Made by a program: the position numbers and the translations under genes
Assembly: GCA_016182805.1 (NCBI GenBank)
Contig: JACPFV010000025.1
Span: forward strand, 24,553 to 88,552
DNA from: Gammaproteobacteria bacterium
GTDB taxonomy: Bacteria > Pseudomonadota > Gammaproteobacteria > Nevskiales > Nevskiaceae
Length of the DNA: 64,000 nucleotides
Direction: 5' to 3'
In this document: positions 46,801 to 55,698 of the stretch, piece after piece
How the letters are laid out: each line of letters begins with the position of its first letter
Numbering within the stretch: the stretch's first letter is position 1
The notes under the pieces: model-generated
What the model saw: only the letters and a program-made list of their open reading frames with translations
Told to the model about the DNA's origin: nothing
The model's database searches: none

Positions 46801-49800
46801 GGTTGGCACAGCGACGGCGCGCGGGTGGACATCCGGACGCGCACCGGCGACATCGTGCTCGGCAGTGCCGAGCGGCCCGGCGACGTCACGCTCAACGCCA
46901 CCGGCGGCAACGCCGACCTCGCGCTCAGCGCCGGCCTCGATTTCACCGGCGCGAGCTATGCCGACGTGATGGTGTACGGCGGCATCACCGCCGCCGGCGG
47001 CGGCGGCGAGCGCGAGGGCTCGTTCATCCCCGACGGCGCAACGGTGGACCTGTACGCGCGCGGCAACGTCGCCGTGACCGGCGACATGAACGCCTCGGCG
47101 ACGCCGCAGACGGTGTCCATCGAAAGCTCGTTCGCCAACGAATCGTCCTACGGCTCCAGCGCCGGCGCCGGGTTCGGCGCCCACGCGCATATCCGCGTCG
47201 AGGCCGGCGGCAACGCGACGCTCGGCAACGCCGCCGTGACCGCCACCGGCGATGCCCACGTGCATGTGTACGCAAAGGACATCCTGATCGGCGCGATCAA
47301 CGTCTACGCCAACCCGGCGACGTTGGACCGGTCCAGTTTCTTCAGCTCGGCCGGCGGCCTCGACAGCCGCTTCACCGAGCACGAGGAGTTCGGCGAGGCG
47401 CGGGTGGACCTGGGCAGCGCCTATCGGCCGGCCGGGCACGTGCAAAGCGGGAATATCGACGCGCGCGGCCCGCAGGCGTTCGTGTCGGTGGCCGCCGACT
47501 CGGCCGATCTGGGCGCCGGAAACGGTACCGCGATCTACGTCGCCGGCAACGGCGGCATCGCCGACGGGAGCAGCTCCTCGAACGGCGACACGCACGACTT
47601 CGAGTCCCGGCTGGGCATCGGTAGCCTCGCCGTCGCCACCTACGGCGACGTGAGCGTGTACGGCAGCATCGGCGTTTCCGGTTTCGGCGACACCACCGTC
47701 GGCGGCGGCGAGAGCGACCGCGCGGTCGCCGCGGAGAACGTCGTCATCGGGCGGGGCGATGCCCTGCCGGTCGGCGCCAGCGCAATAATCGCGACCACGG
47801 CCGGCAACATCGCCCTCCAGAGCGTGACGGTGACGGCCTACAGCGGCGCGGCCGTACTCGACGCCGCGGCGGGCGGCCGCAGCGGCGGCAGCCCGGCGGA
47901 CCTCAACATCGACGGCACGGTGTACGTCTCCGGCGGCGGCGGCTCGCTGGACAGCTTCACCGGCCGGCTCCCGGACGACATCGAGCTGCCGCTGGCGGCA
48001 TCGGTCCGGCTCGCCGCCGGCCGCGACGTGACGGTCGAAGGCGGGATTTCGGTCAACGCCGCCCCGGTGCAGCTTTCGCGCAACGTCGACAGCTCCAGCG
48101 CCGGCGGCGACTTCGAGCGCCGCACCGGCACCGGCTCCGGCGCCCGCGCCGAGTTCGACGTCGAAGCGGGCCACGCGATCGCGCTGCGCGGCCCGGTGTC
48201 CGTCGTCGCCACCGGCGAGGCCGACGTCCATGTCCGCGCTCCGGTCGCCGTGGACGTGGGCCAGATCGCGGTCACGGCCTACCACGCGCACTTCAGCTCC
48301 GACAGCTCGGCGCAATTCACGGAACGCGACCAGTACGGCGGGGTCATCGCCGTTCACACCACCGAACAGCACGCGACCGGCAGCGGCGGTAACGCCGAGG
48401 TCGAGATCGCCGGCTCCAACGGCAGCTACGGCCAGTACGGCGGCTACGGCGGCGGCCTGGCGGGCAGCGTGGTCCGCACCGGTCTCATCACGGTCAACGG
48501 GCCGGAAAGCGAGATCGAACTGCGCGGCGGCACCGTCATCGTCGACGGCGGCGGCACCGCGCTTATCGTGATCGGCGCCGGCGGGATGGTCGACGGCTAC
48601 GGCAGCAGCGACGGCCGCGCCTTCGAGTTTCGCGAGTCCGACGGCCAGGCCGCGATCCGGATCCTGGCGTATGGCGACGCCGACGTCGTCGGCAGCATCT
48701 ACGCCCAGGGGCGCGGCCACGACGAGCATTTCGACAGCCGTTCCTCCGCGGCGCGCAGCGCCGACGCGTATGGCGACTTCGACTCCGGCGTCGCCGCCGC
48801 GGTCGGCATCTTCACGCAGACCGGCGACATCACCGTCGGGACGCCGACCTACGGCTCCGGCCACATCACCGCCACGGCCGGCAGCGGCGCGGCGGCCGTC
48901 CGGCTCGGCGCCGGCGGGTATTTCGACAGCTATTCGGGCGAGTTCGTCGCCAACGCCGGCGATGCGGACATCGCCGTCTACGGCACCATCGCGGTTTCCG
49001 GCGGCAACGGCACCCGCACCGACTTCTCCGGCGAACTGCCCAGCGACGTCGAGCTGCCGATGGAGGCGCAGGTCGCGCTGATCGCGGGCGGCAACGTGAC
49101 TGTCGCCGGCACTGTGCGGGCCAATGCCGGCGGCGTGCACCTGACGCGCGAGCGGCACTACACCGGCAGCGGCGCGTACGCCGGCGATTTCGCGGACAGC
49201 TACGCCGACGGCAGGGGCGCCGCCGCCGAGATCGTAATCCGCGCGGGTGGCGCGGTCGATGTCGGCCTGCTTCAGGCGGCGACGCAGGGCGACGCCGAAG
49301 TGGTGGTGCGCGGCACCACCGAGATCCGGGTCGGCGGCGTCGACGTGGAGGCCGGCCTCGCCAACCTCACCTCGTACGGCTCATTCGCCTCCGGCTCTTC
49401 CCACGGCAACTTTTACGTGACCGGCGCCGGCGGCCACGCCCGCGTCGACATCGCCGGGTCCAGCGGCGCGTACGGCGACTACGGCGGCGGCGCGCTGCCG
49501 GGCAGCCGCATCGTCGCCGGCCGCATCGTCGCCGTCGGCCCCGGCGCCGAGATCGAACTGCGCGCCGGCGAGGTCGTCGTGGACGACCCGGCGCTGGCCC
49601 TGTACGCGGTCGGCACCGGCGGCGGCCAGGTCTCCGGCAACGGCAGCAGCAACGGCGTGGAGTTCGACTTCGAGGCGACCGAAGCCGGCCGCGGCCAAAT
49701 CGAGGTGCAGGCCTACGGCGATGTCGCGATCCACGGAGCGGTGCAGGCGCAGGGCCGCGGGCGCGACCACGAGTCCGGCAGCGGTCCGGTCGACCTGGCG

Positions 49801-52800
49801 GCCGATGGCGCATCCGACCGACGCACCGCGGACGTATCCATCACCACCCGGCACGGCGACATCACGGTCGGCTCCCCCGACGCCTTCGGTTCGGTCGTCG
49901 CCAGCGCCTCCAGCGGCGAGGCGCGCGTTCTGCTCGGCGCCGGCGGCAACTTCGATCCGTTCTACGGCGACTTCGTCGCGACGGACGCCGGCGCGGACGT
50001 CGCCGTCTATGGCGGCATCGCGGTTTCCGGCGGCGGCGGAACGATCGACAACTACCCCGGCGTGCTGCCGGACAACGTGGACTTCCCGCTCGCGGCGCAG
50101 GCCGACCTCGCCGCCGGCGGCGACGTCCGGGTCGCCCAGGGCATCGCCGCGACGGCGTACCGGGTCGAGCTGTCGCGGCAGTCGTCCTCCGCCGGCGACG
50201 GCACCTTCTACAACAACACCGCGTTCGGCCACGGCGCGCGCGCGCAGGTGGACATCGTCGCCGGCCACGACGTGCAAGTGGGCGGCACGATCACCGTCAG
50301 CGGTGCGGGCGAGGCGCGCCTGCACGTGCGCGCGCCGAGCGTCATCGACATCGGCGCGGTAAACGTTACCGCCGCGGAGGCGCAGCTCACGTCCTACGGC
50401 TCGTTCGACAACGGCACGAGCTACGGCCAGCACTTCGCGACCGGCCACGGCGGCGAGGCGCTGGTCGACATTGCCGGCTCCAGCGCGGACTACGGCGGCT
50501 ACGGCGAGGCCTTGGTTCCCACCAGCATCGTTCACACCGGCCCGATCGCCGCGGTCGGCCCCGAGGCCCGGATCGACCTGCGCGGCGGCACCGTACGCCT
50601 GGACGCGGACGGCGGCCTGGCGCTGTACGCCGTCGGCACCGGCGGCTCAATTTCGGGCTACGGCAGCGACAACGGCAGCGCGTTCAGCTTCACCGAGCGC
50701 CAGGGCCAGGGCGGCGTCCGCGTCCAGGCGTACGGCGACGCCACGGTAATCGGCTCGATCCAAGCCCAGGGCGTGGGCCGCGGCCTCGGCTTCGGCGACG
50801 ACCGGGACGGCAACGAGTTCGGCGCCTCGGACGCGGCGCTGGTCGGCGTCATCACCCAGGCCGGCCACATCACGATCGGCCGGTCCGAATACGGCTCCGG
50901 CCACATCACGGCGCTCGGGTCGGGCGGCGCGGCGCGCGTGGCGCTCGGCGCCGGCGGCCACCTGGACTCGTACTCCGGCGCGTTCGTCGCGGACGACGCG
51001 GCATCCGACATCGTCATCAACGGCGGGATCGTCGTCACCGGCGGCGGCGGTACCATCGCGGGCTACACCGGCCGCCTGCCGGATGGCATCAAGTTCCCGC
51101 TCGACGCCCGGCTCGACCTCGCGGCGGGCCACAACGTGACCGTGGCCGGCGACATCGGCGTGCACGCCAACCCCGCCGCACTGCTGCGCGATTCCGCCGG
51201 CAGCTTCGCCACCGGCTCCGGCGCGCACGCCGAGGCGAACATCCAGGCCGGCTATGGGGCCAGCCTGGGCAACGTCTCGGTCGGCGCCACCGGCGACGCC
51301 CAGCTCAACATCCGCGCTCCGGTCTTCATCCAGGCCGGCGCGCTGACCGCGGCCGCGGCACCGGCCCATTTCAACTCGTTCGGCTCCTACGCCAACTACG
51401 AGGCGGGCGGCCAGCCGCAGGCGTACGGCATGGGCGGCACGGCGAGCATCCGCGTCGCCGGCGCCGACAGCTTCGGCACGCTGAATTCCGCCAGCCTGAT
51501 CCAGACCGGCCCGGTCGCGGCAACCGGACCGGAGGCCGACGTCAACTTCCGCGGCGGCACGGTCAGCATCGGCAACCCCGGCGGATATGCGATCCAGGCG
51601 GTCGCCACCGGCGCCCAGGTTTACGGCGACGGCACTTCGGACGGTGCGCCGATCCACTTCGACGAGAAGCGCGGCCAGGCGCGGGTCATGATCGACGCGG
51701 ACCACGACGTCGCCGTCACCGGCGCCGTTTACCTGTCCGGCGTCGCCAACGGCGAAGGCGTTGCCAGCGCCGAGGCCGCCCGCCTCTACGTCGAGGCGGG
51801 AACGGGCGACATCACCATCGGCGAGGCCGGAATCTCGGGCGCGACCCTGATCGCGACCGGCGGCGACGCGACCTTCGTGGCCGCCGCCGCGCAGAACATC
51901 GAGGTCCACGGCGCTTCGGTCACGGCGGGCGACGGGCACTCGGCTCTGGCGTTGTTCTCGGCCGGCGGCAGCATCGATGCCGGCGACATCGTCGTCGGAG
52001 CTTCCGGTTCGGCGAGCGCGCGCCTGTTCGCCGGCGCGGACATCGTGAGCGGGCTCGTTTACGTGACCGCCATCGGCGGCGACGCCGGCGTCCTGATGTC
52101 GGCCGGCGGCAGCATCGCCACCGGCAACATCGACGTTTTCGCGGCCGGCGCGTCCGCCTCCGCTTCCGCGGACCTGTTCGCCGGCGCCAGCATCGCCACC
52201 GGCAACGTGGCGATCACGGCCGGCAGCTCGTCCGCCTCGGCCGAGTTCTCGGCGAACACCGGCGATATCGGCACCGGCAACGTCACCGTCGTTTCCGTTG
52301 AATCGGAGGCGTCGGTCGACTTCTACGCCGGCGGCAACATCGCCGTGGCCGACCTCTACGTACAGGGCACCGGCGCCAGCGCCAGCTTCACCGCCGGCGC
52401 CGACATCACGACCGGCACGGTGTCCGTCCTGGGCGTGAGCAACTCGGCCTCCGCCAGCTTCGACGCCGGCGGCGATATCGCCACCGGCGACGTGACCGTC
52501 TCGGGCCACGGCGAGACCTTCGTCGACTTCTTCGCCGAAGGCAACATCACCGCCGGGAACCTGAACGTGTCGGCGTTCGGATCGTCCGCCTCGGTGGATC
52601 TGTCGGCCGGCGGCTACGTCCACACCTCCAACGTTACCGTCACCGCGTCAGGCTCCTCGGCCGATCTCGACGTGAGCGCCGGCGCCGACATCCAGACCGG
52701 CGCGATCTACGTGGCCGGTACGTCCGCCGATGCCAGCTTCAGTGCCGGCTCCACCATCACCACCGGCAGCATCACGATCACCGGCAGCGGCGACGACGCC

Positions 52801-55698
52801 TACCTGCGGGTAGCGGCGTACGGCGACATCGCCGTGGCCGACGTGACCGTCAAGAGCTTCGGCGGCAGCTTCGCTTCGGCCGACTTCGTGTCCGCCTACG
52901 GCAACATCGTCACCGGCACGGTCAGCGTGGATCCGCCCGGGCACGCCGCGCTGGGCATGGACGCGGCGTTCGGCGACATCACGATGGACGCCGTCTCCGT
53001 CAACGGCGGCACCCGCGGCGCGCGGATCGTCGCGGGCGGCGCGTTCACGGTAAGCGGCAGCGTGGACCTGGGTTCCGCCAGCGCCTATGCAACGTCCATC
53101 TCACTGGGCGCCGGCCAGGTGCCGGTGAGCGTCGTCGGGTCCGCCCTGCATGCGGGCACCATCCAGATCGCCGGCGGCTCGGTCGACCTGAGCGACACGC
53201 GGATGAGCGGCCAGGACGGCTCGGCGGCGACCGGCGTCGCGATCGACGGCGCCGCCGTGAACCTGGGCGGCGCAAGCGCGGATGCCGGGACGATCGACGT
53301 CACCGCGTCCGGCTTCGTCGACGTGTCCGACGCGGGCCTGAATGCCGGCACCGACCTGACCATCACCGCCGGCAGCATCGGCGGATCGTACGCGTCGCTC
53401 GCGGCCGGCTCGGATATCGCGATCGTCGCGACGGGCGGTGGAATTAGCCTTACCGACACGAGCGCCACCGCCGGCGGCGCGCTGGCCCTGGATGCGGCGG
53501 GCGGCCTCCGCTACTCCGGCTCGGCCACCGCCGGCAGCTTCCTGGGCAGCGCCGGCTCGCACGCCGATTTATCCAACGCGTCCATCACGACGACATCCGG
53601 CGCGCTCACGCTTGATGCTGTCGGCGCGGTCCTGCTCAACGACGCCTCGCTGTTCGCCGCCACCGATGTGACGGTCGCCGGCGGCAGCATCCAGGTGTTT
53701 GGCGCTCACGTCACCGCCGACGCCGGCGCGCTGTCCCTCAGCGGCACCGCCGTCACCGGCTCCGGCTTCACCGCCGACGCCGGCGCCGACCTGACCGTCA
53801 CCGCCTCGGCCGGCCCCATCAGCCTGCCCAGCGCCGACCTCGACGTCGGCGGCGCCCTGACCCTCGACGCCGCCTCCGGCCTGACCCTGTCCGGCTACGC
53901 CGACGCCGCCAGCTTCTTCGGCAGCGCCGGCTCCGGCGCGAATCTGGCCAACGCCATCATCACCGCCGCCACCGGCCCGCTGACCCTCGTCGCCAGCGGC
54001 GGCGTCACGCTGGACGGCGCCGCACTCACGGCCAGCGCAGGAAACCTGGAAGTGAGCGGCACGAGCATTTTCGGCAATGGCCTCGCCGCAACGTATGACA
54101 CGCTGGCCCGCTTCGAGTCGCAGAGCGGCGGCATCTCGCTTTCCAACGGGTCCATCCAGGATGCCGGCTCGCCGGCCGACGGCACCGTCGAGCTGCTCGC
54201 CGCCCAGGACCTCGTTCTCACGGACTTCAACGTCTACGGCGGCACCATCGTGCTGGACGCCGGCGGCAGCATCGTGCTCGACCCGCTGACGCTCGACGCC
54301 GCCGATTCGCTCACGGTCGCGGCGGAATACGGCAGCGTCATCGCCAGCGCCGCCACGCTGCGCGCGGCGACGATCGACGTGAGCGCGGGCGACGACATCC
54401 AGCTGGATTCCACCTCGCGGGTCGACGGCGGCGTCTCGACGTTCGACGCCGGCGACATGCTGATCTTCGGGGCGCAGGCCGACGGCGCGAGCTTCACCGC
54501 CACCGCCGGCGGCGCGGCCGATCTTTCCGGCGCGGCCGTCGCCGCGGATGCCATCACCGTGACGGCCGCAGGCGGCATCACCCTGACCGGTGCCAGCCTG
54601 GTCGGCGACACGCTGACGGTGTCCGGCACGTCGTATTCGCTGAGCGACGCGACGCTGCGCGCGCTGGCCGGCGACCTGGCATTGACCGGCACGAGCATCA
54701 CCGGCACCGGCACGGCGCTGTTCGCCTTCGGCACCCTCGCCCTGACCGCCGACACGATCGCCCTGACGGGCGGCGGCGAACTGGAGGGCGGCGCGGTCGG
54801 ATTCGCGGCCTCCGCCTTGATCGACCTGACCGGCTCCACGCTCATCGGCGGCACCGGCGCGGCGCCCTTCGGCGCGAACGGCGACGTGCAGGCCGCCATC
54901 GGCGAGCTGCCGGCCGGCGTCCGGCCCGGGTCTCCGGTGCCCAACGTGGCGATCTCGGCGCCGACCGTGTTGCTCGGGTCGCTCGCCCTGTCGGGCGACT
55001 ACCTGTTCATCAAGAGCAATGCGCTGAGCTACGGCGGCAGCATTGCCGCTCCGTCGAACCTGCTGGTGCACTACCAGACGTTCACGCCCAACGCGAGCAT
55101 CGGCATCGAGCAGAACGCCGGCAGCTCACGCACCGTGAACTACGGCGTGGACGAGCACTTCAACGTGTTCCCGGGCACGACGTTCGTGTTCGGGGATGAG
55201 GCCTCGGACAGCCAGCTGTTCGTCGGCGAAGCGGGACCGGTGGGAGTCGGGCAGCGCGCGACCAACTTCGTGTTCCTCAGCAGCCACCCGGACAACCTGC
55301 ACGGCACCGGCAACGTCCAGACGGAGGGCGTGGTACGCGTCCTGACGGCGTTCGTCGCGCCGCCGCCCGACCCGTCGACGAATCCGGACCAGGTCGACAA
55401 CGGCCTGGCATCCGAGGATTTCACCACGCCGGAAGGTTACAACTCCGACGTCGACTCGACGCCGACGGAGTATCAGGAGTACGAGGCGCACGAGGCCGAG
55501 CCGGAGCCGGAACCCGAACCGGAGCCGGATTCCGAGCAAGCGGCCGAAGGCGAGGAAACCGCCTCAGGCGAAACGCAGGAAGAAGAAGAAGAGGAGGAGG
55601 AGGACGAGGAAGAAGCCGCCGCCGAGGAAGTCACCGAGGAGGAAGCCGGCGACGTCGAAGAGCGGACCGGTTCGGAAGTCGCACAGGAGTGCCGCTAA
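43849..55698 (+). CDS. Giant two-partner secretion exoprotein (TpsA, filamentous haemagglutinin-type)
   Basis: A 3949-residue exoprotein. After a signal region (residues about 1-32) comes the TPS secretion domain: NPTGADVVSGSIDL, IDWQSFSIQSDEYVIFNQP, SEIFGSLTANGRVFLINPQG, where NPQG replaces the usual NPNG. The rest is predicted right-handed beta-helix in three blocks: ~330-residue modules (45.8-51.8 kb), ~24-residue coils (52.0-53.1 kb) and ~125-residue repeats (53.4-54.1 kb). The C-terminus (about 3880-3945) is extremely acidic, with Glu-Pro repeats and a Glu/Asp run. Cysteines are only C606, C612 and C3948. No CdiA-type toxin, VENN motif or RGD was seen. A structural adhesin or surface fibre is the likeliest role. 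Confidence 0.9.
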   Translation: MDHPNLAPLIRLLAARRFWWAAPFLAPGLAAANPTGADVVSGSIDLSTPDASTLRIDQGSHSAAIDWQSFSIQSDEYVIFNQPSASSVVLNRVVGGSPSEIFGSLTANGRVFLINPQGILFAPGARVDVGALTASTLDISNEDFQAGRYLFSGASTAGVANAGRIAAGPGGFVVMLGDHVSNTGLIQAQLGSVVLASGSAVTLDLAGDGLISYAIDEAAISDRAGVENLGQIVADGGRVVMAARVARSLAATVVNNEGLVRAQSIVEGENGEIVLTGSGGDVVNAGTLDVSGTAAAPDAGKVRVTGDRDVTLASGSRILAVPAAGGEGGDVRAVAGGRLSYEKGAQISVGTALTRGGYVELSGGSIRVRDIVGLGRGGTLLLDPSFVTIGYGGDIDDSTLEAQIQNTPVGGRVIVAATHEVRVLDLASDLDGRDGRASYGGGLLLGIGNVSYGGNFVRGSGVGAGYGNIVFDDTSDGILVEGDLELAAGSGYGGIVAGHLDAGEDLKLVAAGSIRTQALHAGQSIKVLANNQDLSGPAADTITINGDVTADNSFVQLAAPGDINVYGDIAGALSDSGGELLAAVDVDGGRSVHVTGSVSGDSVSFCAGTSYCGNASAQPEAQDIAIGGNVTVTSPDRGAYFAANARGNVAIGGDILVAGQGPSGPSIAAGASIEITTRTGDIELGTSPGYGGNVTLIASQGTARLDLHAGSDYGSTGNLTVFGTVGATGGGGTFSYGFGLAQLDADRHTVEMNLSARENLHVYGDLTGSAVPVSISRDVHLDPAGPDFLDSFASNVESNIVANVAGYGVTLGNVSLTGTGGAEITIRGVAQVRTGAVSVHANAAQVNSYGAFYAGNDGAPSFGSHYFAGHGGDAEIEILTSAGGPSYASPSPGGEIVTGPLTATGPEAEVRIDGGRVTVGDDGGGSAVTVSASGTQASAYGSKDGVPFGFEVDSGPGELEIAAADSVAVLGRIYVSGIGGRGDEGWHSDGARVDIRTRTGDIVLGSAERPGDVTLNATGGNADLALSAGLDFTGASYADVMVYGGITAAGGGGEREGSFIPDGATVDLYARGNVAVTGDMNASATPQTVSIESSFANESSYGSSAGAGFGAHAHIRVEAGGNATLGNAAVTATGDAHVHVYAKDILIGAINVYANPATLDRSSFFSSAGGLDSRFTEHEEFGEARVDLGSAYRPAGHVQSGNIDARGPQAFVSVAADSADLGAGNGTAIYVAGNGGIADGSSSSNGDTHDFESRLGIGSLAVATYGDVSVYGSIGVSGFGDTTVGGGESDRAVAAENVVIGRGDALPVGASAIIATTAGNIALQSVTVTAYSGAAVLDAAAGGRSGGSPADLNIDGTVYVSGGGGSLDSFTGRLPDDIELPLAASVRLAAGRDVTVEGGISVNAAPVQLSRNVDSSSAGGDFERRTGTGSGARAEFDVEAGHAIALRGPVSVVATGEADVHVRAPVAVDVGQIAVTAYHAHFSSDSSAQFTERDQYGGVIAVHTTEQHATGSGGNAEVEIAGSNGSYGQYGGYGGGLAGSVVRTGLITVNGPESEIELRGGTVIVDGGGTALIVIGAGGMVDGYGSSDGRAFEFRESDGQAAIRILAYGDADVVGSIYAQGRGHDEHFDSRSSAARSADAYGDFDSGVAAAVGIFTQTGDITVGTPTYGSGHITATAGSGAAAVRLGAGGYFDSYSGEFVANAGDADIAVYGTIAVSGGNGTRTDFSGELPSDVELPMEAQVALIAGGNVTVAGTVRANAGGVHLTRERHYTGSGAYAGDFADSYADGRGAAAEIVIRAGGAVDVGLLQAATQGDAEVVVRGTTEIRVGGVDVEAGLANLTSYGSFASGSSHGNFYVTGAGGHARVDIAGSSGAYGDYGGGALPGSRIVAGRIVAVGPGAEIELRAGEVVVDDPALALYAVGTGGGQVSGNGSSNGVEFDFEATEAGRGQIEVQAYGDVAIHGAVQAQGRGRDHESGSGPVDLAADGASDRRTADVSITTRHGDITVGSPDAFGSVVASASSGEARVLLGAGGNFDPFYGDFVATDAGADVAVYGGIAVSGGGGTIDNYPGVLPDNVDFPLAAQADLAAGGDVRVAQGIAATAYRVELSRQSSSAGDGTFYNNTAFGHGARAQVDIVAGHDVQVGGTITVSGAGEARLHVRAPSVIDIGAVNVTAAEAQLTSYGSFDNGTSYGQHFATGHGGEALVDIAGSSADYGGYGEALVPTSIVHTGPIAAVGPEARIDLRGGTVRLDADGGLALYAVGTGGSISGYGSDNGSAFSFTERQGQGGVRVQAYGDATVIGSIQAQGVGRGLGFGDDRDGNEFGASDAALVGVITQAGHITIGRSEYGSGHITALGSGGAARVALGAGGHLDSYSGAFVADDAASDIVINGGIVVTGGGGTIAGYTGRLPDGIKFPLDARLDLAAGHNVTVAGDIGVHANPAALLRDSAGSFATGSGAHAEANIQAGYGASLGNVSVGATGDAQLNIRAPVFIQAGALTAAAAPAHFNSFGSYANYEAGGQPQAYGMGGTASIRVAGADSFGTLNSASLIQTGPVAATGPEADVNFRGGTVSIGNPGGYAIQAVATGAQVYGDGTSDGAPIHFDEKRGQARVMIDADHDVAVTGAVYLSGVANGEGVASAEAARLYVEAGTGDITIGEAGISGATLIATGGDATFVAAAAQNIEVHGASVTAGDGHSALALFSAGGSIDAGDIVVGASGSASARLFAGADIVSGLVYVTAIGGDAGVLMSAGGSIATGNIDVFAAGASASASADLFAGASIATGNVAITAGSSSASAEFSANTGDIGTGNVTVVSVESEASVDFYAGGNIAVADLYVQGTGASASFTAGADITTGTVSVLGVSNSASASFDAGGDIATGDVTVSGHGETFVDFFAEGNITAGNLNVSAFGSSASVDLSAGGYVHTSNVTVTASGSSADLDVSAGADIQTGAIYVAGTSADASFSAGSTITTGSITITGSGDDAYLRVAAYGDIAVADVTVKSFGGSFASADFVSAYGNIVTGTVSVDPPGHAALGMDAAFGDITMDAVSVNGGTRGARIVAGGAFTVSGSVDLGSASAYATSISLGAGQVPVSVVGSALHAGTIQIAGGSVDLSDTRMSGQDGSAATGVAIDGAAVNLGGASADAGTIDVTASGFVDVSDAGLNAGTDLTITAGSIGGSYASLAAGSDIAIVATGGGISLTDTSATAGGALALDAAGGLRYSGSATAGSFLGSAGSHADLSNASITTTSGALTLDAVGAVLLNDASLFAATDVTVAGGSIQVFGAHVTADAGALSLSGTAVTGSGFTADAGADLTVTASAGPISLPSADLDVGGALTLDAASGLTLSGYADAASFFGSAGSGANLANAIITAATGPLTLVASGGVTLDGAALTASAGNLEVSGTSIFGNGLAATYDTLARFESQSGGISLSNGSIQDAGSPADGTVELLAAQDLVLTDFNVYGGTIVLDAGGSIVLDPLTLDAADSLTVAAEYGSVIASAATLRAATIDVSAGDDIQLDSTSRVDGGVSTFDAGDMLIFGAQADGASFTATAGGAADLSGAAVAADAITVTAAGGITLTGASLVGDTLTVSGTSYSLSDATLRALAGDLALTGTSITGTGTALFAFGTLALTADTIALTGGGELEGGAVGFAASALIDLTGSTLIGGTGAAPFGANGDVQAAIGELPAGVRPGSPVPNVAISAPTVLLGSLALSGDYLFIKSNALSYGGSIAAPSNLLVHYQTFTPNASIGIEQNAGSSRTVNYGVDEHFNVFPGTTFVFGDEASDSQLFVGEAGPVGVGQRATNFVFLSSHPDNLHGTGNVQTEGVVRVLTAFVAPPPDPSTNPDQVDNGLASEDFTTPEGYNSDVDSTPTEYQEYEAHEAEPEPEPEPEPDSEQAAEGEETASGETQEEEEEEEEDEEEAAAEEVTEEEAGDVEERTGSEVAQECR
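45760..51810 (+). repeat. Long degenerate repeat modules in tpsA (~1 kb period)
   Basis: About six copies of a 310-345-residue module. The marker TGDI(T/V)(V/I)G or a variant recurs near 45.89, 46.84, 47.80, 48.82, 49.85, 50.86 and 51.80 kb. SGGGGT followed by a G-x-LP segment recurs in the same phase (for example GRLPDDIELPLAA, GVLPDNVDFPLAA, GRLPDGIKFPLDA). SYGSF...GHGGxAxVDIAGS and GYGSxxG..F.F are other shared blocks. The copies are diverged at DNA level, so the duplications are old or under selection for divergence. Confidence 0.8.
51961..53105 (+). repeat. Short ~24-residue repeats in tpsA
   Basis: About 16 consecutive units of 22-27 residues of the form AGGxIxTGxVxVxxxxxSASxxFx (AGGSIATGNIDV, AGADITTGTVSV, AGGDIATGDVTV and so on). 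Each probably forms one coil of beta-helix; the alternating Ser/Ala positions would stack inside. Flanked by the long modules on the N-terminal side. Confidence 0.75.
53437..54070 (+). repeat. Two ~125-residue repeats in tpsA
   Basis: GGGISLTDTSATAGGALALD... and AGPISLPSADLDVGGALTLD... are copies about 374 bases apart. Both continue through FLGSAGSHADLSNA / FFGSAGSGANLANA and end in AGGS / SGTS. They are more alike than the long modules, so this duplication is probably more recent. Confidence 0.65.

Noticed and set aside
41961..47624. 1887-codon plus-strand frame overlapping the riboswitch, tpsB and tpsA
   Set aside because: It is the alternative frame of both genes, begins inside the glycine riboswitch and codes for Arg/Gly/Pro runs typical of out-of-frame GC-rich DNA.
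43825..49158. 1777-codon open frame antisense to tpsA
   Set aside because: It mirrors the low-complexity, GC-biased coding of tpsA. The translation is Val/Asp/Ala/Arg/Gly-rich with no domain, signal or ribosome-binding site; it is a composition artefact.
52900..55698. CdiA-type toxin or immunity gene at the end of tpsA
   Set aside because: No VENN-like motif, no variable toxin domain and no small immunity ORF follow; the next gene is a FecR-domain protein.
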